From NCBI RefSeq assembly GCF_044762855.1, contig NZ_JBIWFB010000008.1:158776-222775 (forward strand): a DNA stretch of 64,000 bases, written 5' to 3'. Both the position numbers and the translations under genes were made by a program. This document shows, one piece after another, positions 53,329-62,220 of this stretch (within the stretch, counting starts at the first letter, position 1; every line of letters starts with the position of its first letter). Source of the stretch: Psychrobacillus sp044762855 (GTDB lineage: Bacteria > Bacillota > Bacilli > Bacillales_A > Planococcaceae). The notes under the pieces are model-generated. The model ran no database searches. It was not told the DNA's origin and saw only the letters and a program-made list of their open reading frames with translations.

Positions 53329-54810
53329 ATGAAAAAGAATTATCCAGACGACGGATTAGCTTTACATACGGATTTATATCAAATTAATATGGCGGAATCT
53401 TATTGGGCAGATAATATGCATGAAAGAAAAGCGGTATTTGAATTGTTTTTCCGGAAGCTTCCATTTGGAAATGGCTACGCTATTTTTGCGGGACTAGAAA
53501 GATGTCTTGATTATTTACGGAATTTTCATTTTACAGAAAGTGACTTAGAATATTTGCAACATGAGGTTGGTTATAAAGAAGACTTTATCGATTATTTGCG
53601 AACAGTTCGTTTTACTGGTGATGTATATTCGATGGTCGAGGGAGAGCTTGTGTTTCCGAATGAGCCAATTATGCGTATTGAATCGACATTAGTAGAAGCG
53701 CAACTTGTAGAAACTGCATTATTAAATATCGTGAATTATCAAACGCTGATCGCTACAAAAGGATCACGTATTAAACAAGTAGTAAAAGATGAAGTTGCCA
53801 TGGAATTTGGCTCAAGACGTGCGCAAGAAATGGATGCGGCTATTTGGGGAACTCGCGCTGCGTATATTGGTGGAATTGAATCTACTAGCAATGTGCGCGC
53901 AGGGAAAATGTTCGGTATTCCTGTTGCTGGAACGCATGCCCATTCTTTAGTACAAGCGTATAAAAGTGAATATGAAGCCTTCCATTCGTATGCGAGACGT
54001 CATAAAGACTGTGTTTTTTTAGTGGATACGTATAACACGTTAAAAACGGGTGTACCAACTGCGATAAAAGTAGCGAAAGAACTTGGGGACAAGATTAACT
54101 TTATCGGAATACGATTAGATTCAGGGGATATTTCATTTCTTTCGAAAGAAGCTAGAAAGATGCTGGATGCTGCTGGATTTACGAACACGAAAATTATTGT
54201 ATCAAATGATTTAGATGAATATACAATCTTAAATTTAAAGGCCCAAGGTGCAAAAGTAGATAGTTGGGGTATTGGAACAAAGCTAATAACGGGTTATGAT
54301 CAGCCTGCGCTGGGAGCGGTATATAAAATCGTCTCGATCGAGGATGAAGATGGAAAGATGCAAGATACGATTAAAATCTCTTCCACAACAGAAAAAGTAA
54401 CAACCCCTGGTGAAAAGAAGCTTTACCGAATTATCGATAAAGAAAATGGGAAAGCAGAAGGCGACTATATTACAATGCATGATGAAGATCCAACGCATGA
54501 AAAACGCTTGAAAATGTTCCATCCAGTCCACACATTTGTATCCAAATTTGTGACGAACTTTGAAGCGAAAGAATTACATGTACAAGTCATTGAAAACGGA
54601 GAAGTTACCTATCAAATTCCAGACTTACATGAAGTTAGAGCGTATGCGCATAATAACTTAGATTTACTTTGGGATGAATATAAACGTTCACTAAACCCAG
54701 AGGAGTATCCAGTTGATTTAAGCCAAAAATGTTGGGACAATAAAATGCGTAATATACAAGAAGTAAAAGAAATGGAACATAATCTTATTGAGCAAAATGG
54801 AGGTCTATAA
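53329..54810 (+). CDS. pncB: Nicotinate phosphoribosyltransferase
   Basis: A 493-residue enzyme of NAD salvage: nicotinate plus PRPP (with ATP hydrolysis) to nicotinate mononucleotide. DDGLALHTDLYQINMAESYW at the N-terminus, EFGSRRAQ, GTHAHSLVQAY (with the phosphorylated-His motif) and FIGIRLDSGDI are family landmarks. ATG 53329 is preferred: AAGGGGA lies before it. An upstream in-frame start at 53203 would fall inside the hairpin. It is followed by nadE 2 nt after the stop, so the two form an NAD salvage operon. Confidence 0.95.
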   Translation: MKKNYPDDGLALHTDLYQINMAESYWADNMHERKAVFELFFRKLPFGNGYAIFAGLERCLDYLRNFHFTESDLEYLQHEVGYKEDFIDYLRTVRFTGDVYSMVEGELVFPNEPIMRIESTLVEAQLVETALLNIVNYQTLIATKGSRIKQVVKDEVAMEFGSRRAQEMDAAIWGTRAAYIGGIESTSNVRAGKMFGIPVAGTHAHSLVQAYKSEYEAFHSYARRHKDCVFLVDTYNTLKTGVPTAIKVAKELGDKINFIGIRLDSGDISFLSKEARKMLDAAGFTNTKIIVSNDLDEYTILNLKAQGAKVDSWGIGTKLITGYDQPALGAVYKIVSIEDEDGKMQDTIKISSTTEKVTTPGEKKLYRIIDKENGKAEGDYITMHDEDPTHEKRLKMFHPVHTFVSKFVTNFEAKELHVQVIENGEVTYQIPDLHEVRAYAHNNLDLLWDEYKRSLNPEEYPVDLSQKCWDNKMRNIQEVKEMEHNLIEQNGGL

Positions 54811-54812
54811 TT

Positions 54813-55640
54813 ATGACTGCAATGCAAGAAGAGATTATTAAAGCATTAAAAGTAAAACCAATTATTAATGTAGAAGAAGAAATTCGAACTAGCATTGATT
54901 TTATGAAGGCGTATTTAAAAAAACATCCTTTTATGAAAAGTATGGTACTAGGCATTTCAGGAGGCCAAGACTCTACATTAGTAGGGAAGCTTGCACAACT
55001 AGCGGTAAATGAGTTAAATAAAGAAGCCGGTGAGGACCTTTATGCATTTATCGCGGTAAGTTTGCCATACGGAGTACAATTCGATGAGCATGAGCGTCAA
55101 GATGCATTAGAGTTTATTCAACCATCTAGAACTGTCACGATCAATATTAAAGAGGCAGTCGATGCAAGTGCGCGAGCGCTTAGTGAAGCAGGTATTTCTT
55201 TATCTGATTTTGCAAAAGGAAACGAAAAAGCAAGAGAACGTATGAAAGCTCAATATTCAATTGCTGCAATGTATAATGGCGTCGTGCTTGGAACGGATCA
55301 TGCAGCAGAGGCAGTCACTGGATTTTATACAAAGTACGGAGATGGCGGTGTCGATTTAACGCCAATTTTCCGTTTGAATAAAAGACAAGGTAAGCAACTG
55401 CTTAAACAACTTGGATGTCCGGAACATTTATATTTGAAAGTACCGACAGCAGATTTAGAAGAGAATCGTCCAGCACTTCCAGACGAGGTAGCACTTGGTG
55501 TAACCTATAATGAAATTGATGATTATTTAGAAGGAAAAATGGTATCTAAGGAATCCCAAGAAAAAATAGAAGGTTTCTATAATCGCTCTTTACATAAGCG
55601 ACATATGCCAATCACCGTATTTGATGATTTTTGGAAATAA
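54813..55640 (+). CDS. nadE: NH3-dependent NAD synthetase
   Basis: A 275-residue enzyme that amidates deamido-NAD to NAD with ammonia and ATP. The PP-loop SGGQDSTLVGK (about residues 48-58) and GTDHAAEAVTGFYTKYGDGGVDLTPI are diagnostic. There is no glutaminase domain, so it depends on free ammonia. It is cotranscribed with pncB (AATGGAGG overlaps the pncB stop region). Confidence 0.96.
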   Translation: MTAMQEEIIKALKVKPIINVEEEIRTSIDFMKAYLKKHPFMKSMVLGISGGQDSTLVGKLAQLAVNELNKEAGEDLYAFIAVSLPYGVQFDEHERQDALEFIQPSRTVTINIKEAVDASARALSEAGISLSDFAKGNEKARERMKAQYSIAAMYNGVVLGTDHAAEAVTGFYTKYGDGGVDLTPIFRLNKRQGKQLLKQLGCPEHLYLKVPTADLEENRPALPDEVALGVTYNEIDDYLEGKMVSKESQEKIEGFYNRSLHKRHMPITVFDDFWK

Positions 55641-55647
55641 TAATTCT

Positions 55648-55686
55648 AAGCCGAGCTGTCTGCTAAAAGATGGCTCGGCTTTTCTT
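55648..55686 (+). terminator. Terminator of pncB-nadE
   Basis: A 9-bp stem AAGCCGAGC (55648-55656) with GCTCGGCTT (55673-55681), then TTTCTT. Confidence 0.85.
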
Positions 55687-55778
55687 ATTTGTTTTATATT
55701 GTAATTTTCGGTATGCTAAATGAGTATTATATTAATTTTCGAACTAATCTTTCAATAGAATGTACCGGGGGAAAACAA

Positions 55779-56729
55779 ATGACGGAACAATTACAAATTC
55801 AATCTATTATTACAAATATAGAAAAAGTGATGATTGGTAAAAAAAATATTGCAGAGCTTGCAGTGATTGCACTTCTTGCTGAAGGGCATGTACTGTTAGA
55901 AGATGTACCGGGTGTTGGGAAAACGATGATGGTACGGGCACTTGCCAAATCAATCGGTGCCGATTTCAAAAGAATTCAATTTACGCCGGATTTATTGCCG
56001 TCCGATGTATTAGGAGTTTCTATTTATAACCCAAAAGAAATGGAATTCGAATTTAGGGCTGGTCCCATTATGGGGAATATTATACTTGCCGATGAAATAA
56101 ATCGTACCTCACCTAAGACACAATCCGCACTTCTCGAGGGAATGGAAGAGGCTTCCGTTACAATAGATGGAATTACCATGCCAATACCTAAACCTTTTTT
56201 TGTCATGGCCACACAAAATCCAATTGAGCATGAAGGGACATACCCATTACCAGAAGCACAGCTAGACCGATTTTTGATGAAGTTGAAAATGGGGTATCCA
56301 CATCCAAGTGAAGAAATAGAAATTCTCAATAGAGTGGAAAAGTTAACGCCGATTGAACAAATCACGTCAGTTGTTACTTTGGAACAATTAATCAATTTAC
56401 AACAACAAGTGAAAATGGTGAAAGTCGATCAGACGATGAAAGGGTATATTGTCGATCTTGCCAATCGTACGAGACAAGATACGTATATTTATTTGGGAGT
56501 TAGTCCAAGAGCTTCAATCGCGCTAATGAGAGCAGCGCAAAGTTATGCAATGCTTCAAGGAAGGGATTTCGTCATACCGGATGATATTCAATATTTAACT
56601 CCTTTCGTTTTCGGGCATCGGGTCATTCTTAGACCAGAAGCTAGATATGATGGCATTTCTACAGAGGAAGTGTTAGCTCGAATTATTAAGCGAACACCTG
56701 TCCCATATAAGAGGACAGTAAATCAATGA
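55779..56729 (+). CDS. MoxR-family AAA+ ATPase
   Basis: A 316-residue MoxR ATPase: Walker A EDVPGVGKT, Walker B ILADEINR, sensor 1 ATQNPIEHEGTYPLPEAQLDRF, and arginine-rich C-terminal lid. MoxR proteins act as chaperones for metal-dependent or VWA-type partners. It is the counterpart of the ATPase gene in the Bacillus yeaC-yeaD-yebA order. ATG 55779 has GGGGGAAAA upstream; earlier in-frame ATGs do not. The next gene overlaps by 4 nt (ATGA). Confidence 0.92.
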   Translation: MTEQLQIQSIITNIEKVMIGKKNIAELAVIALLAEGHVLLEDVPGVGKTMMVRALAKSIGADFKRIQFTPDLLPSDVLGVSIYNPKEMEFEFRAGPIMGNIILADEINRTSPKTQSALLEGMEEASVTIDGITMPIPKPFFVMATQNPIEHEGTYPLPEAQLDRFLMKLKMGYPHPSEEIEILNRVEKLTPIEQITSVVTLEQLINLQQQVKMVKVDQTMKGYIVDLANRTRQDTYIYLGVSPRASIALMRAAQSYAMLQGRDFVIPDDIQYLTPFVFGHRVILRPEARYDGISTEEVLARIIKRTPVPYKRTVNQ

Positions 56730-57931
56730 AGCAGCGATTAAAACGATTACGACAGTTAAAAGGTTTTGTTGGTGTTATTTTACTTTTAATCGTAACGTTC
56801 GTTTACGCAATGTTCCAAGGTGGATTTGTTAGTTGGTTTTTATTTTATTCGTTAATCCCGCTTTCTATCTATTCCATGCTTTTATTTTTTTATCCACTTA
56901 AGAAGTTGGAAGTAACTAGAACAATCGATACTCGGAATGTGTATAGCGGTGGAAAATTTACGGCAACCATTCATGTGAAAAGGAATAATCGCTTTCCGCT
57001 TGTGTATGTAAAGTTTGAAGAAAAAGTTAGTCCAACTTTAGCACATATCATTTCTTGGAAACGAATGATTTTTTGGGGGATGAAAAAAGAGTTTATGTGG
57101 ACATATGAAATGGATCATATTCCTCGCGGGGAACATGTGCTAGAAGGACTAACAGTGCAAGGGAGTGATTTATTTGGTTGGGTGAAGTCAGAGGCTTTTA
57201 TTCCTAATCCTAAAACAATCCTTGTGTTTCCAAGCGTAACGGAAATGGTATATGTCCCAATTGAAACACGGTATGACCAAGGAGCAGCTATTTCCAGAAT
57301 TCAAACGATGAAAGACACTTCAATGGCTACGGGTGTAAGATCCTATCAACCGGGAGACCGGGTTTCTTGGATTCACTGGAAGTCCTTTGCTAGGACGCAA
57401 ACGCTCAAAACGAAAGAGTTTGAAGACCGTCAATCTCAAGATCTATTCGTTTTAATGGACCGGACACCGACCGATAGTTTTGAAGATATGGTCGATTTAA
57501 CTGCCTCTATTTTACAAGCAATCGTACGTCACCAAGCATCCAGTGCATTTTTGTCGCTAGGAGAAAATCGTTTTTTTCTGCCATCTGTTCAAAATGAAAG
57601 TCAGTTGCAACGAGCGCTTTATCATTTAACGAAAGTGCAACCGGATTTAACGAAGTCGATTGAACAAGTCATTTTACATGACGGAGCATTGGCACAAGCA
57701 ACTTCTCTTCTATATGTGACAAGTAATCTTACATATGAATGGATAGATAGTGTTCAAAAAACGGCAAGCAACTTACGTGTTTGTACATGCTTTGTTGTGA
57801 AACAAAAAGATGCGAAGCTATTGAAAGAGGAACAAATCCTGCATCAGTTTGCTGCAAGCAGAGGGATACGGATTCATACTATTACAAAAGATCGTTTTGC
57901 CCAAGCGTTTTTGGAGGTGACTCGTTCATGA
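56726..57931 (+). CDS. DUF58 domain protein
   Basis: A 401-residue protein with two N-terminal membrane segments (about 12-30 and 32-52) followed by a cytoplasmic DUF58 domain, recognisable by GVRSYQPGDRVSWIHWKSFARTQTLKTKEFED. The domain resembles the VWA fold and partners with MoxR ATPases. It overlaps its neighbours on both sides by 4 nt (ATGA), so the three genes are coupled. It corresponds to yeaD in B. subtilis. Confidence 0.92.
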   Translation: MKQRLKRLRQLKGFVGVILLLIVTFVYAMFQGGFVSWFLFYSLIPLSIYSMLLFFYPLKKLEVTRTIDTRNVYSGGKFTATIHVKRNNRFPLVYVKFEEKVSPTLAHIISWKRMIFWGMKKEFMWTYEMDHIPRGEHVLEGLTVQGSDLFGWVKSEAFIPNPKTILVFPSVTEMVYVPIETRYDQGAAISRIQTMKDTSMATGVRSYQPGDRVSWIHWKSFARTQTLKTKEFEDRQSQDLFVLMDRTPTDSFEDMVDLTASILQAIVRHQASSAFLSLGENRFFLPSVQNESQLQRALYHLTKVQPDLTKSIEQVILHDGALAQATSLLYVTSNLTYEWIDSVQKTASNLRVCTCFVVKQKDAKLLKEEQILHQFAASRGIRIHTITKDRFAQAFLEVTRS

Positions 57932-60117
57932 ATAAAAAAACAGTGTTATCTTTTTTCATTTATTTTTTTGTATTTGTTTTAATGGTTGAATGGTTAAAAC
58001 CGGTGATTGAGCTAACCGATACCGATCATTTGCAACTATTTAGTTTGTATTTATTCATCTCCTTTGTATTTTATTTTGTAAGGTTAAAGTGGTACTATGC
58101 AGCCCCATTAAAGCTAGTTTTTATTTGTTGGGTAATTATTTCAATTTATACTAACTATTCGTTTTTCTCATTAGAAGCTTTTTCTTATTTGACAGAAGCA
58201 ATTGGTGTGAATTTCACTGCATTGATTACACGTGATTGGTTGGAAGTAACGAATCCTTTTCGAACCTTTTTGTTTTTCTTACTATTGTGGATGACTACTT
58301 ATCTATTAAATTATTGGATTCGTGTTAGAAAAAATATACTCCTATTTTTCATTCTAACAATTTTATTCATCACCATTTTAGATACTTTCAGTCCATATAA
58401 TGGAGAGAAAAGTATCATTATTGCATTGATAACAGGTTTTATCGCGATGGGATTACTGTATGCGGAGAAAATGGGAAGTGAAAATAAAGAGCAAATAAAA
58501 GCCACTTTTTTACTTGGTGGCATAGGTAGTCTCTTTGGAATACTTATTATCAGTGGAGCATTGGCATATATATTACCGAAAGCTGGTCCTAGCTGGCCTG
58601 ATCCAGTACCTTTTTTTACTGCTGCTAAACAATCTACTTCTGGTGAAGAGGGCGGTAGCGGAAGTGGGGGGCATCGTAAAGTAGGTTATGGTGAAAATGA
58701 TGAAAACTTAGGCGGAGCATTTGTCGCAGATGACACGCCTGTATTTACAGCCGCTGTACCGACCAAACAATATTGGAAAATTGAAACGAAGGACACGTAT
58801 ACATCTAAAGGATGGATTCAATCTGATACGGAAGCACAAATTAGTAGCTATAATATAGGGGAAATAATTCAATCTGATATTGCCCCGGGCGAAGAAGAGA
58901 GAACGGCGATTGCAAGAATTTCCATGTTGCAGGAATATCCTTTTGTTATGCAACCTTATGGCATTAAGCGAGTAGATGCCTTAGAACCGTTCACACTATC
59001 TTGGAACGAGACAAACCAAAAAATCTCTACGTTTAACGGTGGTAGCACTGTGCCGATTCAGAATTATGATGTTGCTTATAGTGAACCCGTTTATAGTTTA
59101 AAAGCACTTCGAAATACGAAAATCGAAAGCTTAGATAGCCTTACAACTGAGTTTGATCGATATCTTCAACTGCCAGAAACTCTGCCAACTAGAGTGCGAG
59201 AGTTAGCTAGCTCTATTACAGAGGGGGACGAGAGTTTATATGACAAGGCAAAATCTATTGAAAGATACTTCCGGCAAAATGGCTTTCGCTATAATCAGCA
59301 ATTAGCTGCGATTCCAGAAGGGAACACGGATTATGTCGATCAGTTTTTATTTGATACAAAGATAGGTTATTGCGATAACTTCTCCACTTCGATGGTTGTT
59401 TTGCTCCGTTCAGAAGGAATTCCAGCGCGTTGGGTGAAAGGTTTTGCACCAGGAGAGATTGTACAAAGAGAAGACAGCATTCCTATTTATGAAATAACGA
59501 ATAATAACGCCCATTCATGGGTTGAGGCGTACTTTCCGAATATCGGGTGGATGATTTTCGAACCTACGATTGGATTTTCCAATAGTGCAAACTTAAACTA
59601 TGACTTAGATCTTCAAACGGATGAGTTGGAAGCTCCGAAACCAACACCAACGCCAACTCCTAAGAAACCGAAGCCAGAAACAGAAAGGGCAGAGGTTTCT
59701 GAAAAGTTCACCGAAGCAATGAGTAATAGTGTCAATTGGGTATTGGACAGAAAAGCTCTATTTATATGGTCGATCATCGGACTAGCCATTATCGGGTTAC
59801 TTGCTTATCGCTATAGACGTAAATGGTTATCAAAAGTACTGATTCCTGCATATCGCGTGAGAAAAAATGATTGGGATACGTTTGAAAAAATGTATTATCA
59901 ATTACTTAAACAGCTTCATTCTTACGGCTATGGAAAGGAGCCAGGCCAAACATTAACGGATTACGCCGCACAGATCGATGGCTACTTTGACGGTGACCAT
60001 ATGAGGAAGCTCACAATTGCATACGAAAAAGGATTTTACGGTGGCAGTAAAAAAGACATTGACTACCCGCTGATGCGAGAAAGTTGGGAAAATTTAATCA
60101 ATCAGCTAAGCAGTTGA
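57928..60117 (+). CDS. Membrane-bound transglutaminase-like protein (TgpA/YebA type)
   Basis: A 729-residue protein. About six membrane segments (residues 5-220) precede an extracytoplasmic transglutaminase-like domain with catalytic Cys in IGYCDNFSTSMVVLLRSEGIPARWVKGF, His in NNAHSWVEAYFPNIGW and Asp/Glu in MIFEPT. A proline-rich linker (KPTPTPTPKKPKPE) and another membrane helix near residue 610 follow, ending in a cytoplasmic tail with a DUF4129-like region. It may crosslink or process wall-associated proteins (inference). It begins at ATG 57928 in ATGA overlap with the DUF58 gene. The B. subtilis homologue is yebA. Confidence 0.92.
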   Translation: MNKKTVLSFFIYFFVFVLMVEWLKPVIELTDTDHLQLFSLYLFISFVFYFVRLKWYYAAPLKLVFICWVIISIYTNYSFFSLEAFSYLTEAIGVNFTALITRDWLEVTNPFRTFLFFLLLWMTTYLLNYWIRVRKNILLFFILTILFITILDTFSPYNGEKSIIIALITGFIAMGLLYAEKMGSENKEQIKATFLLGGIGSLFGILIISGALAYILPKAGPSWPDPVPFFTAAKQSTSGEEGGSGSGGHRKVGYGENDENLGGAFVADDTPVFTAAVPTKQYWKIETKDTYTSKGWIQSDTEAQISSYNIGEIIQSDIAPGEEERTAIARISMLQEYPFVMQPYGIKRVDALEPFTLSWNETNQKISTFNGGSTVPIQNYDVAYSEPVYSLKALRNTKIESLDSLTTEFDRYLQLPETLPTRVRELASSITEGDESLYDKAKSIERYFRQNGFRYNQQLAAIPEGNTDYVDQFLFDTKIGYCDNFSTSMVVLLRSEGIPARWVKGFAPGEIVQREDSIPIYEITNNNAHSWVEAYFPNIGWMIFEPTIGFSNSANLNYDLDLQTDELEAPKPTPTPTPKKPKPETERAEVSEKFTEAMSNSVNWVLDRKALFIWSIIGLAIIGLLAYRYRRKWLSKVLIPAYRVRKNDWDTFEKMYYQLLKQLHSYGYGKEPGQTLTDYAAQIDGYFDGDHMRKLTIAYEKGFYGGSKKDIDYPLMRESWENLINQLSS

Positions 60118-60167
60118 TTTTACACGCTACAAGCTGTAAACTAAAGTCAAATTAAATTGACCAAGTT

Positions 60168-60238
60168 GCCCTCGTATATGTCCGATAATATGGTTCGGAT
60201 GTCTCTACCAAGTTACCGATAATAACTTGACTATGAAG
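60168..60238 (+). ncRNA. Purine riboswitch (guanine class) upstream of guaA
   Basis: Aptamer core with TATGTCCGATAATATGGTTC, GTCTCTACC and AAGTTACCGATAATAACTT arms closed by GACTATGAAGG. The specificity-determining base in GACTATG is C, which selects guanine/hypoxanthine (adenine sensors have T here). Two terminator hairpins follow before guaA. Confidence 0.9.
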
Positions 60239-60284
60239 GTGAATGCAATCATGTCTTTTTTAGACAGTTGCATTCACCTTTTTG
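60236..60284 (+). terminator. First terminator of the guaA riboswitch
   Basis: A 13-bp stem (60236-60248 with 60268-60280) and TTT; its left arm overlaps the 3' side of aptamer helix P1, as expected of the switching element. Confidence 0.88.
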
Positions 60285-60297
60285 AAGTAGAGAACAT

Positions 60298-60338
60298 AAA
60301 CGCGTGGAAAGAGGTTTACTTTCTTACGCGTTTTTTTA
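60298..60338 (+). terminator. Second terminator-like hairpin before guaA
   Basis: AAACGCGT-AAAG pairs with CTTT-ACGCGTTT (60298-60311 with 60319-60333), with an uninterrupted T-run. It sits 48 nt before the guaA start, in tandem with the first. Confidence 0.7.
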
Positions 60339-60385
60339 TTCTAGTGAACGCACTTGGATCACTAATAGAGAAAAGGTGGATGCTA

Positions 60386-61939
60386 ATGTCTTCAACTCCA
60401 TTGTTGCAAGAACAAGAAAAAATTGTCGTATTAGATTTTGGTAGTCAATACAACCAACTAATCACGCGTCGTATTCGTGAATTTGGAGTGTACAGTGAGT
60501 TGCACCCACATACAGTAACAGCGGAAGATTTAAAGAAAATGAATGCTACAGGAATCATTTTCTCTGGTGGCCCGAACTCTGTATATGATGAAAATGCATT
60601 TCATATTGATCCAGCGATTTATGAAATTGGAGTTCCGATTTTAGGTATTTGCTACGGGATGCAATTAATGTCTCAACATTTCGGTGGGAAAGTAGAGAAA
60701 GCTTCTCATAGAGAATACGGTAAAGCGGAAATTGATATAAAAAATGCTACAGCTTTATTTGGACAACTTCCCGCAAACCAAGTTGTATGGATGAGCCACG
60801 GTGACCATGTAACAGTTGCACCAGAAGGATTTGAAGTAATTGCAACGAGCCCTTCTTGTGAAGTTGCTGCAATGGCTAATGTAGCGAAGAATTTATACGC
60901 TGTTCAATTCCACCCAGAAGTAAGACATTCTATTTACGGAATCGATTTACTTCGTCAATTCGTATTCGATGTTTGTCATGCAAAAGGCGACTGGACAATG
61001 GAAAGCTTCGTAGAAATGGAAATCGAAAAAATTCGAGCAGAAGTGGGCGACAAAAAGGTTCTTTGTGCACTTAGTGGTGGAGTAGATTCCTCAGTAGTTG
61101 CTGTTCTAATCCACAAAGCAATTGGCGATCAGCTAACTTGTATGTTCGTTGACCACAACCTAAACCGAAAAGGTGAAGTGGAGCAAGTAATGAAGACTTT
61201 CACAGAAGGTTTCCATATGAAAGTCATTAAAATTGATGCACGCGAACGTTTCATGAATAAGCTAGCTGGAGTATCAGATCCAGAGCAAAAACGTAAAATT
61301 ATTGGTAATGAATTCATCTACGTATTTGATGAAGAAGCATCTAAATTAGATGGCATGGATTTCTTAGCTCAAGGTACTCTTTATACAGATATCATTGAAT
61401 CTGGTACTGCAACAGCTCAAACGATTAAATCTCACCATAATGTAGGTGGACTACCTGAAGATATGCAGTTCAAGTTAATCGAGCCATTAAAAACATTGTT
61501 CAAAGACGAAGTGCGTGCACTTGGTTTAGAACTTGGTCTTGATGAAGCAATCGTTTGGCGTCAACCTTTCCCGGGTCCAGGATTAGGTATCCGCGTTCTT
61601 GGTGAAGTAACAGAAGAGAAATTAGAAATCGTTCGTGAATCAGATGCAATCCTTCGCGAAGAAATCGCAAAAGCAGGTCTTGATCGCGATATTTGGCAAT
61701 ACTTCACAGTGCTACCTGACATCCGTAGCGTAGGTGTAATGGGCGACGCTCGTACGTATGACTACGCAATCGGTATCCGTGCAGTAACTTCTATTGATGG
61801 TATGACTTCTGACTGGGCACGTATCCCATGGGATGTGCTTGAAAAAGTCTCTGTTCGTTTAGTAAACGAAGTAGCACACATCAACCGCGTACTGTATGAC
61901 ATTACGAGTAAACCACCAGCAACTATTGAGTGGGAATAG
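60386..61939 (+). CDS. guaA: GMP synthase (glutamine-hydrolysing)
   Basis: A 517-residue two-domain enzyme that converts XMP to GMP. The glutaminase domain (about 10-205) has Cys in GICYGMQL and the FHPEV His-Glu pair. The ATP-PPase domain (about 215-400) has the PP-loop SGGVDSSV, and the C-terminal dimerisation domain ends TSKPPATIEWE. ATG 60386 is preferred to ATG 60380 because AAAAGGTGG would be too close to the latter. Control is by a guanine riboswitch and double terminators upstream. Confidence 0.97.
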   Translation: MSSTPLLQEQEKIVVLDFGSQYNQLITRRIREFGVYSELHPHTVTAEDLKKMNATGIIFSGGPNSVYDENAFHIDPAIYEIGVPILGICYGMQLMSQHFGGKVEKASHREYGKAEIDIKNATALFGQLPANQVVWMSHGDHVTVAPEGFEVIATSPSCEVAAMANVAKNLYAVQFHPEVRHSIYGIDLLRQFVFDVCHAKGDWTMESFVEMEIEKIRAEVGDKKVLCALSGGVDSSVVAVLIHKAIGDQLTCMFVDHNLNRKGEVEQVMKTFTEGFHMKVIKIDARERFMNKLAGVSDPEQKRKIIGNEFIYVFDEEASKLDGMDFLAQGTLYTDIIESGTATAQTIKSHHNVGGLPEDMQFKLIEPLKTLFKDEVRALGLELGLDEAIVWRQPFPGPGLGIRVLGEVTEEKLEIVRESDAILREEIAKAGLDRDIWQYFTVLPDIRSVGVMGDARTYDYAIGIRAVTSIDGMTSDWARIPWDVLEKVSVRLVNEVAHINRVLYDITSKPPATIEWE

Positions 61940-62039
61940 TCAGAAAGCGAACTTTATTATCTAAAAGATAAAAAACGTTCGGATTTAGTATTGATTTTCA
62001 AAAAGTACAATGTTATATTACTAATATAATTTAATTATG

Positions 62040-62110
62040 TTGTCGTATAACGTTGGGAATAAGGCCCAAAAGTCTCTACCGAATCACCGTAAATGATTCG
62101 ACTACGATGA
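62040..62110 (+). ncRNA. Purine riboswitch (guanine class) upstream of pbuG
   Basis: GTCGTATAACGTTGGGAATAAGGCCCA, then GTCTCTACC and GAATCACCGTAAATGATTC arms, closed by GACTACGAT. The diagnostic C in GACTACG selects guanine/hypoxanthine. The aptamer's 5' strand GTCGTAT (62042-62048) is complementary to ATACGAC (62153-62159) in the terminator's left arm, giving a plausible antiterminator. Confidence 0.93.
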
Positions 62111-62148
62111 GTGGAACTATTTATCTTTCGCTTATTTAGGGATATGTA

Positions 62149-62191
62149 AAGCATACGACCGTGTTATAACTGGTCGTATGCTTTTCTTTTT
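62149..62191 (+). terminator. Terminator of the pbuG riboswitch
   Basis: A 12-bp perfect stem (62149-62160 with 62172-62183), then TTCTTTTT. Confidence 0.92.
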
Positions 62192-62220
62192 GGTTGTACG
62201 GACAAAAAATGGAGGAACTT

